Part shown: positions 9,244 through 18,740 of the stretch, one piece after another
Layout: every line of letters begins with the position of its first letter
Numbering within the stretch: position 1 is the first letter of the stretch
Assembly (NCBI GenBank): GCA_031430595.1
Contig: JANPBU010000016.1
Span: 62,001-126,000 of the forward strand
Origin: JANNBN01 sp031430595
GTDB taxonomy: Bacteria; Actinomycetota; Acidimicrobiia; Acidimicrobiales; JANYDT01
Direction of reading: 5' to 3'
Length of the DNA: 64,000 nt
Program-made: the position numbers and the translations under genes
The notes under the pieces: generated by a model
The model's database searches: none
What the model was told of the DNA's origin: nothing
The model's input: only the letters and a program-made list of their open reading frames with translations

Positions 9244-9729
9244 ATGCCAGGCCTCGAAGACCTTTACCGTGAAATCATTCTCGACCACTACCGCAACCCG
9301 CGGAATAAGGGTGAACTTGTCACCCCGCCCGCCCACCGCACCGAGGGCATGAATCCACTCTGCGGTGACGAAATATCTGTGTACCTAGTAGTTGACGGTA
9401 GTGGACCAGACGCGATTGTCACCAATATCTCTATCGGGGGTCAGGGCTGCTCGATCAGCCAATCGTCTGCGTCCATGATGACTACCGCGGTGAAAGGCCG
9501 CTCGGTTTCTGAGGCTCGAAAAACCATCAAGGCGTTCAAGTCGATGATGAGCATTCATGATGACGGCAGCGAACCGCACGACCACGAAGTCGAAGCGCAA
9601 CCCATCAAACTTGGCGACCTAGAAGCGCTTCGTGGGGTAGTCAAGTTTCCGGTACGAATCAAGTGTGCAACCTTGGCCTGGAACACAATGGCGCAGGGGC
9701 TCGACGAGGTCGATACCGAAACTCTGTGA
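9244..9729 (+). CDS. sufU: SufU sulfur-transfer protein
   Basis: 161 residues, IscU-fold. Cysteines at 40 (NPLCGDE), 69 (GQGCSIS) and 141 (IKCATLAW) are the zinc/sulfur-accepting positions of SufU, and the insert between the second and third cysteine is the SufU-type insertion that separates it from IscU. It stimulates SufS and carries sulfur to SufB. A purine-rich TGGAGA about 8 bases upstream serves as ribosome binding site. Its stop overlaps the start of the next gene (GTGA), although that gene is a transporter without known link to Fe-S assembly. Confidence 0.94.
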   Translation: MPGLEDLYREIILDHYRNPRNKGELVTPPAHRTEGMNPLCGDEISVYLVVDGSGPDAIVTNISIGGQGCSISQSSASMMTTAVKGRSVSEARKTIKAFKSMMSIHDDGSEPHDHEVEAQPIKLGDLEALRGVVKFPVRIKCATLAWNTMAQGLDEVDTETL

Positions 9730-11000
9730 GCCAGACTGCACATCCGGTTGAAGCTCGGCATTTCACCAACAGCCCTACGCTTCGGCCGTTTAAGTCACGA
9801 AATTTTACGCTGATTTGGACGGGTGCGCTCGTCTCCAACATCGGCACATGGATGGAAGCCGTTGCGCTGAGTTCATTAGTTGCCCGAGAAACACGGTCCG
9901 CAACCCAGGTTGCAATTGCATCGATGGCCGGTTTTCTACCAAGCGCTTTCGCCTCACCGATTGGCGGTGCACTGTCCGACCGTTTCGATCGGAAAAAGTT
10001 CCTCCAGATCGGCCTTGGGTTAGAAACCCTCTGTGCCATTTTGTTGACGATTCTTGTTGCAACCGGCGAGCGTCGAACGGCAGTACTCGCATCAGTCGTA
10101 TTCCTCTCCAGCACCATCAGTTCAGCGTCGTTGCCGAACCGCCAATCGGTGATGCCGTCACTTGTGCCACGCGAAGATCTTCCGGCGGCAATTTCGCTGG
10201 GGTCAGCCTCGTGGAATGGTGGGCGAGTGTTCGGCCCGGTGTTTGCAACCCTCGTTGCGCTCATCGGTCCGTCATGGGCGTTTGCTGCGAACGCCGTCAG
10301 TTTTTCGGTACTGCTGATTGCCTGGAAGTTCGTTGAGTTACCACCTCTCCAGCGAAGCAGTAACGGCGAATCGTTACCGACACTGCTCAACGAGGGCGTC
10401 CAGGCCATCCGCAAAAACCCGAGCCTTCGTTTTGCCGTTACTTTCATTGCGGTTCTCGCCGGGACTGCTGGACCATTTATTGGGTTGTTGGCCATTATGG
10501 CCAAGCTTGAGTTCAACGGGGGCACCGGCACCACCGGCCTGTTCGTTAGCGCCCAGGGTTTCGGAGCGGTTGTCGGGGCGTTGCTCACCACCAGGCTCAC
10601 CCGAAAGTTGGGGCGGGGTCGCTCGATGGTCGGTGCACTTATTGTGCTTCCGCTTGCGTTGGGCGTGTACGGCCTTGCCCCAAATCGTTATGTTGCCGCC
10701 GTTGCGTTGGTGTTCGTTGGCGGCGCCTACCTAGGCGCATTCACCAGCTGCCAGTCGATCTTGCAACTCCACTCGCCTCCGCAACTTCGGGCCCGGGTAT
10801 TGGCTGTGTTCAGTGTGGCCCTCAGTGGTACCTATTGCTTGGGGTTGTTGGTGCACGGACCGTTGGCTGACCGAACCAGTGTTCGGGTCGTCACACTGGT
10901 TCAGGCTGCGCTCACGATCGCTGGGCTGGCGTTACTCGCGATCCTGTTTCCGAAATGGTGGAATCACCTCGCAGAAGCCCCAACCGAGCAACCCACCTAA
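9726..11000 (+). CDS. Major facilitator superfamily transporter
   Basis: 424 residues from the GTG at 9726, which overlaps the sufU stop; an upstream in-frame start inside sufU is less likely. About twelve hydrophobic segments are visible, plus the MFS loop 2-3 motif GGALSDRFDRKK. The sequence resembles the MFS_3/enterobactin-exporter-like branch (SNIGTWMEAVALSSLV near the N-terminus). The substrate cannot be told. Coupling to sufU could allow co-expression with Fe-S assembly, possibly for metal or siderophore export; that is speculation from context. Confidence 0.85.
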   Translation: MSQTAHPVEARHFTNSPTLRPFKSRNFTLIWTGALVSNIGTWMEAVALSSLVARETRSATQVAIASMAGFLPSAFASPIGGALSDRFDRKKFLQIGLGLETLCAILLTILVATGERRTAVLASVVFLSSTISSASLPNRQSVMPSLVPREDLPAAISLGSASWNGGRVFGPVFATLVALIGPSWAFAANAVSFSVLLIAWKFVELPPLQRSSNGESLPTLLNEGVQAIRKNPSLRFAVTFIAVLAGTAGPFIGLLAIMAKLEFNGGTGTTGLFVSAQGFGAVVGALLTTRLTRKLGRGRSMVGALIVLPLALGVYGLAPNRYVAAVALVFVGGAYLGAFTSCQSILQLHSPPQLRARVLAVFSVALSGTYCLGLLVHGPLADRTSVRVVTLVQAALTIAGLALLAILFPKWWNHLAEAPTEQPT

Positions 11001-11098
11001 ATCGGGTTCATGAGAAAAGGTCTTCCTTTTTCGGAACTAACCGGCAAGATAGCAACGTCGTACTGACAGCCTCACCCTTTGGCTCGGAGGATTTCGCA

Positions 11099-13246
11099 AT
11101 GATTCGTGCTCTTCAACACTCACAGACTGGCGGTCAGGCAACGGAACCGCGTTCTGACTTCGCAGACCAGCCGAAAAGGCACAGCCGTAAGTTGATGTCG
11201 GCTGCAGTTGCCTTGACGGTCGGTCTCACGTTGGCCAGTGCCTCGGTTGGTGAGGCGACGCCAAAGAAGAGCACCCCTTCAACGGCGTATCGAAGGTTTA
11301 CGTCGTGCGACGCGTTCCTAAAGTACGTGCGGCCGATCGCGTTAGATCGCGTTGGTCCATACGGGTTCGATCAGTTTCAAGTGTTCTACCCGACGGTCAA
11401 GCGTTCACCTGACGGAACCGTGCCTGCGGCAGCACCAGTGGCGGCCGCCCCAGTTGCTGAGGTGGAGGTCCTCGACAGCAAAGATAGTGGCACGTCGACT
11501 ACGAACACCCAAGAGGCTGGGGTTGACGAAGGCGACATCGTCGAAACTGACGGTACCTTCGTGTACGCCTCGATCGGTCGATTCGTATTTGTCACCAATG
11601 CGTTGGCTGGCAAGTTGGTGGCCAAAATCGAGCTTCCGGTGAACAGCAACAATGCCGAACTCATCCTGGACGGAAAGCGACTTGCCATAGTCACCTCGGT
11701 TTACTCCAACGTCGGCCCGGAGTCAGTCGTGAGTGTGTACGACGTTACGAACCCAGAGGCTCCGATCAAGCTGAGTACCACTCATCTGGAAGGCCAAGCG
11801 CTGGCGGTTCGGTCTGTTGATCATCGCGCTCGTTTGGTGCTTTCCACTCAATTCGGTCAGCGCATCGCTCAGAAATTTCCCCAGTACATTCGGGCGCCAC
11901 AAACACCGGCCGAGATCAAGAAAGCAACGGAGATCAACAAAAAGATTGTTCGGACGTCACCGGCGAGCGATTGGCTGCCTCGTACTTATTCCGAACAGGC
12001 GAACGGCGCGCAGGGCCCGGTAACTCAGGCGTTGACGTGCGGCGAAGTTGGTCGACCAAAAGACTCGTCGGGGCTGGGCCTCACGTGGATAGCAACCATC
12101 GACCTTGACACACCATCACCATTGTCTGGCGCACGCGGATCGGCTGGTGTAGTCGCACAGGGCGGTACCGTTTATGCCTCGGCTGACACGATTTACGTTT
12201 CGACTCAAAAGTGGTTTTCGCCAAACGGCACCCCAAATGGCCGAACCGCACAGCGCGCTGGTCGCACTGAGATTCACGCATTTGATATGCGCCCAGCCGA
12301 TGGTGCTGCTTGGCTTGCTAGCGGTAGCTTCACCGGGTCGCTACTCAACCAGTTTTCGATGAGCGAATACAACGGCGCGCTTCGTGTTGCCACCACCCGT
12401 TTCGATGCCGGTTTTGGTGGTGATGCAACATCGGGTGTCCAAACCCTCATGCTCGATAGCAAAGACCGTCGCAAACTCATCACTGTTGGGGAACTTTGGG
12501 GTCTTGGTACCAACGAAAATATTTACTCGGTTCGTTTCGTGGGCGCGCAGGGTTACGTTGTGACGTTCCGCCAAACCGATCCGCTCTATGTGCTCGATCT
12601 CACCGAACCGCGCTCACCGAGACTTGTAGGTGAACTTAAGATTCCAGGTTACTCAAGTTACCTTCACCCAATCGGCGATGGGCTACTCGTAGGTATCGGC
12701 CAAAACGCGACCGATCAAGGCAGAGTAACCGGGTCTCAGGCTTCGCTGTTCGATGTTTCGAACCCTGCGAACCCGGTTCGCCTCGCCACACTCGACCTCG
12801 GATCGCAAAGCGGTGCCGAATATGACCACCGAGCATTCTTGTGGTGGGCAAGTACCCGTGACCTCATTCTTCCCACCGTTACGTACCCATACAGTCGTGA
12901 TGGGAAGCAGCAAAAGTACGGGTCCGGGGCAATTGTGGCCAGGGTCGGCGTCAAGGGTGCAGCAACGTTGACCAGTCGCGGCATCGTCAGCCACGACTCG
13001 AAGGTCGCAATTCCACCCAACCCCACTCAAAGTGCGCCCCCGAATACCACCCCGCCACCAAGCACGAACCCATCTGGTGTCACGCCAGCACCGGCTCCGG
13101 CCATTGCTCCGCCCCCGTTCTTTCAACTGGCACCGGTCGTACGTTCACTTATTGTATCGGGCAGGCTCGTCACCGTTTCTGTGAGCGGCCTGATGAATTC
13201 AGACCTTTCAACGCTCGCCGAATCAAGCTGGGTCTCGTTCTTCTAG
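11099..13246 (+). CDS. Secreted protein with C-terminal beta-propeller (PF09826-like)
   Basis: 715 residues from the ATG at 11099, which has GGAGG 8 bases upstream; the frame is open further upstream without such a site. After a positively charged stretch a signal-like segment follows (MSAAVALTVGLTLASASVGEA). The segment TNTQEAGVDEGDIVETDG is the hallmark of the beta-propeller family of secreted proteins seen in archaea and actinobacteria. Repeats with GxxVY and DVSNPANPVRLA patterns fit propeller blades. A Pro-rich spacer is near the C-terminus. It should lie outside the membrane; ligand and function are unknown. Confidence 0.8.
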   Translation: MIRALQHSQTGGQATEPRSDFADQPKRHSRKLMSAAVALTVGLTLASASVGEATPKKSTPSTAYRRFTSCDAFLKYVRPIALDRVGPYGFDQFQVFYPTVKRSPDGTVPAAAPVAAAPVAEVEVLDSKDSGTSTTNTQEAGVDEGDIVETDGTFVYASIGRFVFVTNALAGKLVAKIELPVNSNNAELILDGKRLAIVTSVYSNVGPESVVSVYDVTNPEAPIKLSTTHLEGQALAVRSVDHRARLVLSTQFGQRIAQKFPQYIRAPQTPAEIKKATEINKKIVRTSPASDWLPRTYSEQANGAQGPVTQALTCGEVGRPKDSSGLGLTWIATIDLDTPSPLSGARGSAGVVAQGGTVYASADTIYVSTQKWFSPNGTPNGRTAQRAGRTEIHAFDMRPADGAAWLASGSFTGSLLNQFSMSEYNGALRVATTRFDAGFGGDATSGVQTLMLDSKDRRKLITVGELWGLGTNENIYSVRFVGAQGYVVTFRQTDPLYVLDLTEPRSPRLVGELKIPGYSSYLHPIGDGLLVGIGQNATDQGRVTGSQASLFDVSNPANPVRLATLDLGSQSGAEYDHRAFLWWASTRDLILPTVTYPYSRDGKQQKYGSGAIVARVGVKGAATLTSRGIVSHDSKVAIPPNPTQSAPPNTTPPPSTNPSGVTPAPAPAIAPPPFFQLAPVVRSLIVSGRLVTVSVSGLMNSDLSTLAESSWVSFF

Positions 13247-13387
13247 CGGTGATGTTCCGCTCGAATATCATGTGACAAATGGACGGTTCCAAGTTTTCGT
13301 CCGTTGCCGCCCACGCCCGACGTAAAGAGCGACAGCAAGCGGGTACCACCGGCTCGCCTACCAACTGATCAAGGGCCAACAATAAAT

Positions 13388-13438
13388 GACGGTCGGTCAC
13401 TGCCCCCCAGCAATGACCGACCGTCGATCCTTCTTTTT
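13388..13438 (+). terminator. Rho-independent terminator after the propeller gene
   Basis: A perfect 12-bp stem (GACGGTCGGTCA with TGACCGACCGTC), a 14-base loop and then TTCTTTTT. It lies 142 bases after the propeller gene stop. The rest of 13247-13654 holds no gene that can be supported; the part after the hairpin must carry the promoter of the L,D-transpeptidase gene. Confidence 0.85.
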
Positions 13439-13654
13439 GGCGTGAACCAACAGTTGGATTTATATTTACTTTACGCCTCTTTACATGCCATTCCTAACAA
13501 AACCTTTCTACGGCCCCCGAAAGTGCACTCCCAGTGCATTTCACTAAACTGAACACCGATAGTTCACATGTGCACCAGTTGGTGATCAACGTCGGCGATA
13601 ATGGGCAATGGTGTCCACCCCGAGGCATCTCGTTCCTTCTTGAGGGTTGTTTCG

Positions 13655-14845
13655 ATGACATCGCGTCTTATTTCTCAGCCTTACAAGTCGGCACGGCAAC
13701 GACTCGTTACCTCGCTGGCGGTTCTTCTGGGTGTTTCATTGCTGACCGTTGGCGGTGCCTCCTCGGTCTCGGCGGTTGGCCCTACCGTCCCTCCCCGACC
13801 CGCAGCGCCATCAGGACCTCCTGCGCCGAAAGCAGCCCCGACAGCAAAAAAGCCAGCTGCTAAAAAGCCTTCTTCGAAAAAATCGTCTTCCAAAAAGGCT
13901 GCCGTCACTGGTATCGGGCAGGGTGCAAAAGGTGCTCAGGTTGAGGCGATCCAGACACGCCTCCAAGAACTGAAATTCGATGTTCCCGAAATCACCGGCA
14001 CGTTTGGCGATCAAACGTTTCACGCTGTCATGGCTTTCCAGAAACTGAATGGTCTCTCACGCACCGGACGAGTTGGACCACAAACCCTCGCAGCACTCGA
14101 ATCAGCGACAGAACCAGAACCCCTATTGGCCGATGGTGGCGGCGACCGAGTCGAAGTTGACATCGAACGTCAAATTCTGATGGTGTGGAAAGACAACCAA
14201 CTGGCACACGTGTTGTCGGTATCAACGGGCAATAACAAAGATTTCTGTGTACTCGACCCCGACACCGGTAAAACCGATTGTGACGTCGCCAAAACCCCTG
14301 GCGGATCGTTTCGAGTTACTCGGCGTTGGGTTGGCTGGCGCGAGTCACGTCTTGGCGAGATGTACAACCCGCTGTACTTCAATGGAGGAATCGCGATCCA
14401 TGGTTCACCAAGTGTTCCCGCTTACCCCGCTTCGCATGGGTGCGTTCGAATTCCGATGGTGTCGGCCGAATGGTTTCCAACGGTGATCGATGACGGCACC
14501 CCGGTATACGTTTTCGGACCTGACAAAACACCGACGCCACTCAAATCCAAGGCTCCTGCCAACTCGAAGCCGTCAACTGTTCCACCGTCAACACTTCCGG
14601 GGGGCGCACCTGCTCCAACCACGGTTCCGAACGCTTCAAACCCGGCGACAACCCCGGCGACAACCTCGACAACAACCACACTCGTTCGGCTTTTGAACCC
14701 CAGCGCAACTACAACGGCTGCGCCTTCAACCGCGGTGCCCACACCAACTCCCGCACCAACCACCGGGGTTCCCTCGACAACAATTCCAGCTCCGACTACT
14801 ACGACGACCACCGTCGCAACCACGACAACTACACGCCCCGCTTAG
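13655..14845 (+). CDS. L,D-transpeptidase with peptidoglycan-binding domain
   Basis: 396 residues from the ATG at 13655, preceded by GAGGG at good spacing. Order: signal/anchor segment (residues about 15-40), a Pro/Ala/Lys-rich linker, a PG_binding_1 domain (about 85-140, QTRLQELKFD to GPQTLAALES), a YkuD catalytic domain with HGSPSVP and SHGCVRIP (catalytic cysteine about residue 263), and a long Thr/Pro/Ser tail. Such enzymes form 3-3 cross-links in the cell wall or attach proteins to it. The low-complexity tail is unusual at this end and may span the wall. A second YkuD enzyme is at 37148-37975. Confidence 0.92.
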   Translation: MTSRLISQPYKSARQRLVTSLAVLLGVSLLTVGGASSVSAVGPTVPPRPAAPSGPPAPKAAPTAKKPAAKKPSSKKSSSKKAAVTGIGQGAKGAQVEAIQTRLQELKFDVPEITGTFGDQTFHAVMAFQKLNGLSRTGRVGPQTLAALESATEPEPLLADGGGDRVEVDIERQILMVWKDNQLAHVLSVSTGNNKDFCVLDPDTGKTDCDVAKTPGGSFRVTRRWVGWRESRLGEMYNPLYFNGGIAIHGSPSVPAYPASHGCVRIPMVSAEWFPTVIDDGTPVYVFGPDKTPTPLKSKAPANSKPSTVPPSTLPGGAPAPTTVPNASNPATTPATTSTTTTLVRLLNPSATTTAAPSTAVPTPTPAPTTGVPSTTIPAPTTTTTTVATTTTTRPA

Positions 14846-14864
14846 CGGTTCGAGGCTGTGCGGG

Positions 14865-16031
14865 CTACGCCTTCGCAGCCATTTCCGCAGCGTGCTTTTC
14901 AACCATGTCGGTAACCGCCTGCATGTTTCGTTCGGCAAGGTGAGGACGATTGGCGCGAGCCAACGCCTTGGCATCACGGGTACTGTGCGCCTGACCCTGA
15001 AACTCTGGCATTACGTTTCGAGCAATTAGTTCGTAACTACGCTTAGTAGCTTCAGGGTTAGCCCACTCGTGTGCCAACTGCATGTAGCAGCCAAAGCCAC
15101 CCGACTGCTTTGTCAGCCGGTCGATTTGCTCAGCAGCCATGTCAGCGGTTCCAATCGACCCGAGCCCTGATTCGTTCACAAAATCGATAGCTTCCCGAAC
15201 CGACCTGCTATCGCCAACAGCCATTTGTGGGAAGGCTGCGGTTGACTGGAAATAATCGAACCACTGAGTGATTCCGTATTCCACGTCTTTGTAAGCCTGC
15301 TCTTTAGTCTCGGCGATATGCATCATGCCAACGAGGCGCCACTTACTGCGATCAGCTTTGGTTCCAAAGGTTTCAGCCCGCTCTTCCATCACGTCCCAGT
15401 GCAGGCCCAGCACATCAAAGCCCTCCGACTGGGTGGCCCCGATTGAGAGCAATCCAACGCCGTGCTTTCCAGCCAAACGCGGCCCGGTCGGCGAAGCTAC
15501 AGCTGGAACCGCTATATCGAAGTCAGAATATGGGCGAAGGTGAAGTCGAGCATCGACAAGATTCCACATTTTAGTTCTGCTCGACACCGGCTCTTCGCTA
15601 CGAAGCAACCTGATGATTACATCAAGGCCTTCCTCAAGAAGCGGCCGAGTTTCTGTGGGGTCGAGACCCAACATGATCGCATCGGTGGGAAGTGACCCAG
15701 GGCCGACACCGAGCATGAACCGCCCCCTCGTCATATGGTCGAGAAGAACCGCTCGTTCTGCCACGAGAAATGGGTTGTGGTACGCCACGCTCACTACCCC
15801 GGTGCCGAGTCTGATGTGTTTTGTGCGCTGAGCCGCAGCAGCGATAAAGATTTCGGGACTTGCAATGATTTCGCTTCCCGCTGAGTGATGCTCACCAATC
15901 CACGCCTCGTCATATCCAAGCCGATCGAGATGGTCCACAAGTTCGAGATCTCGCTCAATCGCCAGCGTAGGGTTCTCGCCGGCGACGTGAAAAGGCGCCA
16001 TGAAAATTCCGAAACGAAGACGATCAGCCAT
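14865..16031 (-). CDS. LLM-class flavin-dependent oxidoreductase
   Basis: 388 residues, bacterial luciferase-like fold. Visible family signs are FGIFMAPFH at the start, YDEAWIGEHH, the RLGTGVVSVAYHNPF segment and GRFMLGVGPGSLPTDA. The overall pattern resembles limonene-1,2-monooxygenase-like members that use FMN from a separate reductase. Which compound it oxidises is not visible. It is convergent with the L,D-transpeptidase gene (19-base gap) and is separated from the suf cluster by 170 bases, so it is probably transcribed alone. Confidence 0.88.
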   Translation of the reverse strand: MADRLRFGIFMAPFHVAGENPTLAIERDLELVDHLDRLGYDEAWIGEHHSAGSEIIASPEIFIAAAAQRTKHIRLGTGVVSVAYHNPFLVAERAVLLDHMTRGRFMLGVGPGSLPTDAIMLGLDPTETRPLLEEGLDVIIRLLRSEEPVSSRTKMWNLVDARLHLRPYSDFDIAVPAVASPTGPRLAGKHGVGLLSIGATQSEGFDVLGLHWDVMEERAETFGTKADRSKWRLVGMMHIAETKEQAYKDVEYGITQWFDYFQSTAAFPQMAVGDSRSVREAIDFVNESGLGSIGTADMAAEQIDRLTKQSGGFGCYMQLAHEWANPEATKRSYELIARNVMPEFQGQAHSTRDAKALARANRPHLAERNMQAVTDMVEKHAAEMAAKA

Positions 16032-16132
16032 GACGAGACCCCTTATGTTGCGTTGCGATGTAGTTAGATCATCGCTAGGAATTTGCCGAGATGCAACCTT
16101 TTTCTTACGGAACGGGCGGTGTCACCATTTAC

Positions 16133-16206
16133 CACCAAGTCCGGGTTGACCACCGAGTCCGGGCCAACCGATGCGTGCCAACCGAACGGCTAGGCGAACG
16201 GCTAGG
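16133..16206. repeat. Two short tandem repeats at the end of sufC
   Basis: An 18-base unit CACCRAGTCCGGGYYRAC is repeated twice (16133-16168), and a 12-base unit CGAACGGCTAGG is repeated exactly twice (16183-16206). The second pair covers the sufC stop, so the last codons P-F-A-stop are present twice in frame. They look like slippage duplications. Confidence 0.6.
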
Positions 16207-17020
16207 CGAAAGGGTCAGCGTACGGGTCGTTAGCAAGTGCCGCGAACGGATCAACAGTGGCACCACTGGTTTCGTCACCGACGACCATCTTGCTGTATTC
16301 CTCGTATCCAGACTTTTCGAGTTCAAGTGCCAGTTCGGGGCCGCCCGATGCGACAATACGACCCTTCACAAACACGTGCACCACGTCGGGAACGAGCTCG
16401 TTGAGCAGCCGGTTGTAGTGAGTAATCGCAAGAACCCCAAGCCCCCCAGTCTTCGCAGCCTCCATCACACGCATACTTACGGCTTTTAGCGCATCAACAT
16501 CGAGACCAGAATCGATTTCGTCAAGAATGGCAATCAGTGGTTGAAGCACAGCCAGCTGAACCGTTTCGTTGCGCTTCTTCTCGCCCCCTGAGAGGTCGAC
16601 GTTGAGCGGGCGACTCAGAAATCTCTCGTCGAAGCCAATTCGCTTCGCCTCTTCAACCATACGTGCACCTACGGTCGCAAACCTCTCGGGGCTTCCGGAA
16701 GCTAGTGCGGCCGTTTCAAGTAAATCGACAAGCGGAACGCCTGGCACCTCGGTCGGGTATTGCATGCCAAGAAACAACCCGGCTTGAGCCCGTTTCCATG
16801 TTGGTAGAGACAACAGGTCTACGCCGTCGAGCGTCACGGTACCGCCCGTGACGTTGTACCCGGGCCTACCCATAAGCAGGTGAGACAACGTCGATTTACC
16901 CGACCCATTGGGGCCCATCAGCGCGTGAACTTCACCACTACGAACAGTGATATCAAGACCCTGGAGAATCTCTCGATTTCCCGGTCCGCCGCGTAGACCA
17001 GTAATAATAAGTTCACTCAT
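16202..17020 (-). CDS. sufC: SufC, Fe-S assembly ATPase (copy 2)
   Basis: 272 residues from the ATG at 17020, which overlaps the stop of the Rieske gene as ATGA; an in-frame ATG six bases upstream is less likely. Motifs: GPNGSGKST, MQYP Q-loop, SGGEKKRNE signature, LDEIDSGLD and ITHYNR. It lies in one transcription unit with sufB and sufD and so is the natural third subunit of the SufBCD scaffold. The C-terminus carries an extra acidic/Ala-rich tail ending DPYADPFA that copy 1 lacks. Confidence 0.93.
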   Translation of the reverse strand: MSELIITGLRGGPGNREILQGLDITVRSGEVHALMGPNGSGKSTLSHLLMGRPGYNVTGGTVTLDGVDLLSLPTWKRAQAGLFLGMQYPTEVPGVPLVDLLETAALASGSPERFATVGARMVEEAKRIGFDERFLSRPLNVDLSGGEKKRNETVQLAVLQPLIAILDEIDSGLDVDALKAVSMRVMEAAKTGGLGVLAITHYNRLLNELVPDVVHVFVKGRIVASGGPELALELEKSGYEEYSKMVVGDETSGATVDPFAALANDPYADPFA

Positions 17021-17340
17021 GACCAAACCACCATCACATCGTCACCCTCGAAGGTAACCTCATATACCTTTACTGGCTTTGTCGCCGGGAAAGACTGTGG
17101 TTCGCCCGTTTTCAACGAAAACGTTGCGCCGTGCTTCCAGCATTCAAGCTCGCACTCATCGGCCCAAACGGTACCTTCGCTGAGCGAAACTTCGGCGTGC
17201 GAACACGTGTCATCAATGACGTACACATCGTCGCCGATACGAACAACAGCCAAGGGCGTTTCGTCGATCATCACCCGTATCGCTGACGACGGCTTGAGTT
17301 CGCTCAGCACAGCAACTTTACGACGCTCGATCGTGCTCAT
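17017..17340 (-). CDS. Rieske [2Fe-2S] ferredoxin of the suf operon
   Basis: 107 residues. The Rieske cluster ligands are present: C46 and H48 in CSHAEV, and C67 and H70 in CWKHG. The protein is the short soluble type (related to dioxygenase ferredoxin subunits). A gene of this kind between sufD and sufC is common in actinobacterial suf operons, where it may supply electrons or be a client. It overlaps sufD and sufC by 4 bases each, showing translational coupling. Confidence 0.92.
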   Translation of the reverse strand: MSTIERRKVAVLSELKPSSAIRVMIDETPLAVVRIGDDVYVIDDTCSHAEVSLSEGTVWADECELECWKHGATFSLKTGEPQSFPATKPVKVYEVTFEGDDVMVVWS

Positions 17341-18644
17341 GAGTTTCTCCGCTCAAACTTCGCTGCCACAGCGCCAGACAACTGAGGGGTTAAACCAGCA
17401 ATCGGCGATCGATCAAGCACGTCAGCAAAGAAGCCAAGCACGATGAGTCGTTCAGCTTCTTCGGTCGGAACGCCTCGCAGTTCGAGGTAATACCGGTGGT
17501 CATCGTCGACGGGTCCGACGGCCGACGCATGACTGCACTTCACGTCATTGTTTTCAATTTCAAGGTTCGGAACCGACTCAGCGGTTGCTCCGGGTGACAA
17601 AACCAGGTTTCGATTCGCCTGATTTGCAACGGTTCGCCGAGCATCTTTCCCGATTCGAATAAGCCCCGAATACACCGACTGCGACTCGTCTTCTACGGCA
17701 CCTTTGAAGAGCAGTTCGCTCGTGGTGTGCGGCGCAATGTGGTGCTGCATGGTTCGAAAGTCGTGCATTTGGTTCGCCTCACCGAAGTACACAGCAAGCA
17801 ACTCGTTGAACCCGCCGGTACCGGTCATCACCGCGTCAGTTCGTACGCGAGCATAGCTTCCGCCGAGCGCAACCGACATTGAGCGCAACGATGCGTCACG
17901 GCCAGTCGACATTTGCTGGTGGGCAATCTGGGTTGATTGAGGGCCGAGTTCTTGAACCGAGAGAAACCTCACCGAAGCGTTGTCGGCCACAGTTACTTCA
18001 GTAAGCGGAATCAGTACGGCCCGCACGTCGTCTCCAACCAAACGTTCAACGACACTTACCGATGAACCCGTCGCAGCCCGCACTAACAACCGGGTGCCAA
18101 TGAGCGAGTCAGCTTCGGTGACTACGTTACAAATCTGAACAACACCGTCGATGGTTGCGTTCTTCGGAGCATCGATACAGACCGCGTCGAACGTCACTAG
18201 AGTGCCCAGGTCGACGAGCGCGTCGAGACCATCGACAGCGACAGCGTCGACAGTTGGCAACACAGCGCCGTGGGTAATTGTTAAACCAGAAGCAGTTGCA
18301 GCGGCAGAAATCTCAACCGAGAAAACTTTTCCATCGATTACGACGACGGTTGCCGCAACTTCGCCAAGAGGCACCGGCAGGGTTCGGTTACCAAGACCTG
18401 ACGCAGACCCGTTGGCCACATGAAGCCCAGCGAGTTTGAGCGAGTCAACCCGGGAATAGCGCCACACTTCATCGGAGGTCGAAGGAAGAACAATGGCCGG
18501 AACAGGATCGCCCGGTTGAACACCTGCCGCTTGTAGCGCTGCATCGGGAAGTACCCGTGCCGCCGCAGCTTGCCACGAGTTAGCCAAAGCTGGCGCGCGG
18601 GTCGTGTTGTCAAAGAGTTGAGGCAGCACAGTCACAGATCTCAT
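17337..18644 (-). CDS. sufD: SufD, Fe-S assembly scaffold subunit
   Basis: 435 residues of the SufBD beta-helix family. The C-terminal part has the typical KCSHASAVGPVDDD and ...GVPTEEAERLIVLGFF segments, and the N-terminal half is more divergent as usual for SufD. It pairs with SufB to hold the nascent Fe-S cluster and binds SufC. A YihY-family gene lies between it and sufB. Upstream (18645-18740) is a 13-base palindrome at 18654-18666. Confidence 0.92.
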   Translation of the reverse strand: MRSVTVLPQLFDNTTRAPALANSWQAAAARVLPDAALQAAGVQPGDPVPAIVLPSTSDEVWRYSRVDSLKLAGLHVANGSASGLGNRTLPVPLGEVAATVVVIDGKVFSVEISAAATASGLTITHGAVLPTVDAVAVDGLDALVDLGTLVTFDAVCIDAPKNATIDGVVQICNVVTEADSLIGTRLLVRAATGSSVSVVERLVGDDVRAVLIPLTEVTVADNASVRFLSVQELGPQSTQIAHQQMSTGRDASLRSMSVALGGSYARVRTDAVMTGTGGFNELLAVYFGEANQMHDFRTMQHHIAPHTTSELLFKGAVEDESQSVYSGLIRIGKDARRTVANQANRNLVLSPGATAESVPNLEIENNDVKCSHASAVGPVDDDHRYYLELRGVPTEEAERLIVLGFFADVLDRSPIAGLTPQLSGAVAAKFERRNS

Positions 18645-18653
18645 TACCGGTTG

Positions 18654-18666
18654 TAGGACTGTCCTA
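18654..18666. promoter_or_regulatory. Small palindrome upstream of sufD
   Basis: TAGGAC-T-GTCCTA, a perfect inverted repeat 10 bases before the sufD start, where a -10 region would lie. It may be an operator for a promoter internal to the suf cluster. Evidence is limited to its symmetry and position. Confidence 0.35.
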
Positions 18667-18740
18667 ATCTACTGGCGTTCTCTCATGGTTGGTTACGACT
18701 CCGACATGCCACATGCCACCCGTCGCCAGTTGCCTGTCCG

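Noticed and set aside
9659..10600. Long minus-strand open frame (313 codons) over the MFS gene
   Set aside because: It is antisense to a clear MFS transporter, rich in Arg/Ser/Thr/Pro as expected for a shadow frame, and has no family motif.
13441..13600. Possible riboswitch before the L,D-transpeptidase gene
   Set aside because: Some short inverted repeats (such as GTGCACTCCCAGTGCA) are present but no known riboswitch core, including the c-di-AMP type often found before wall enzymes, can be recognised.
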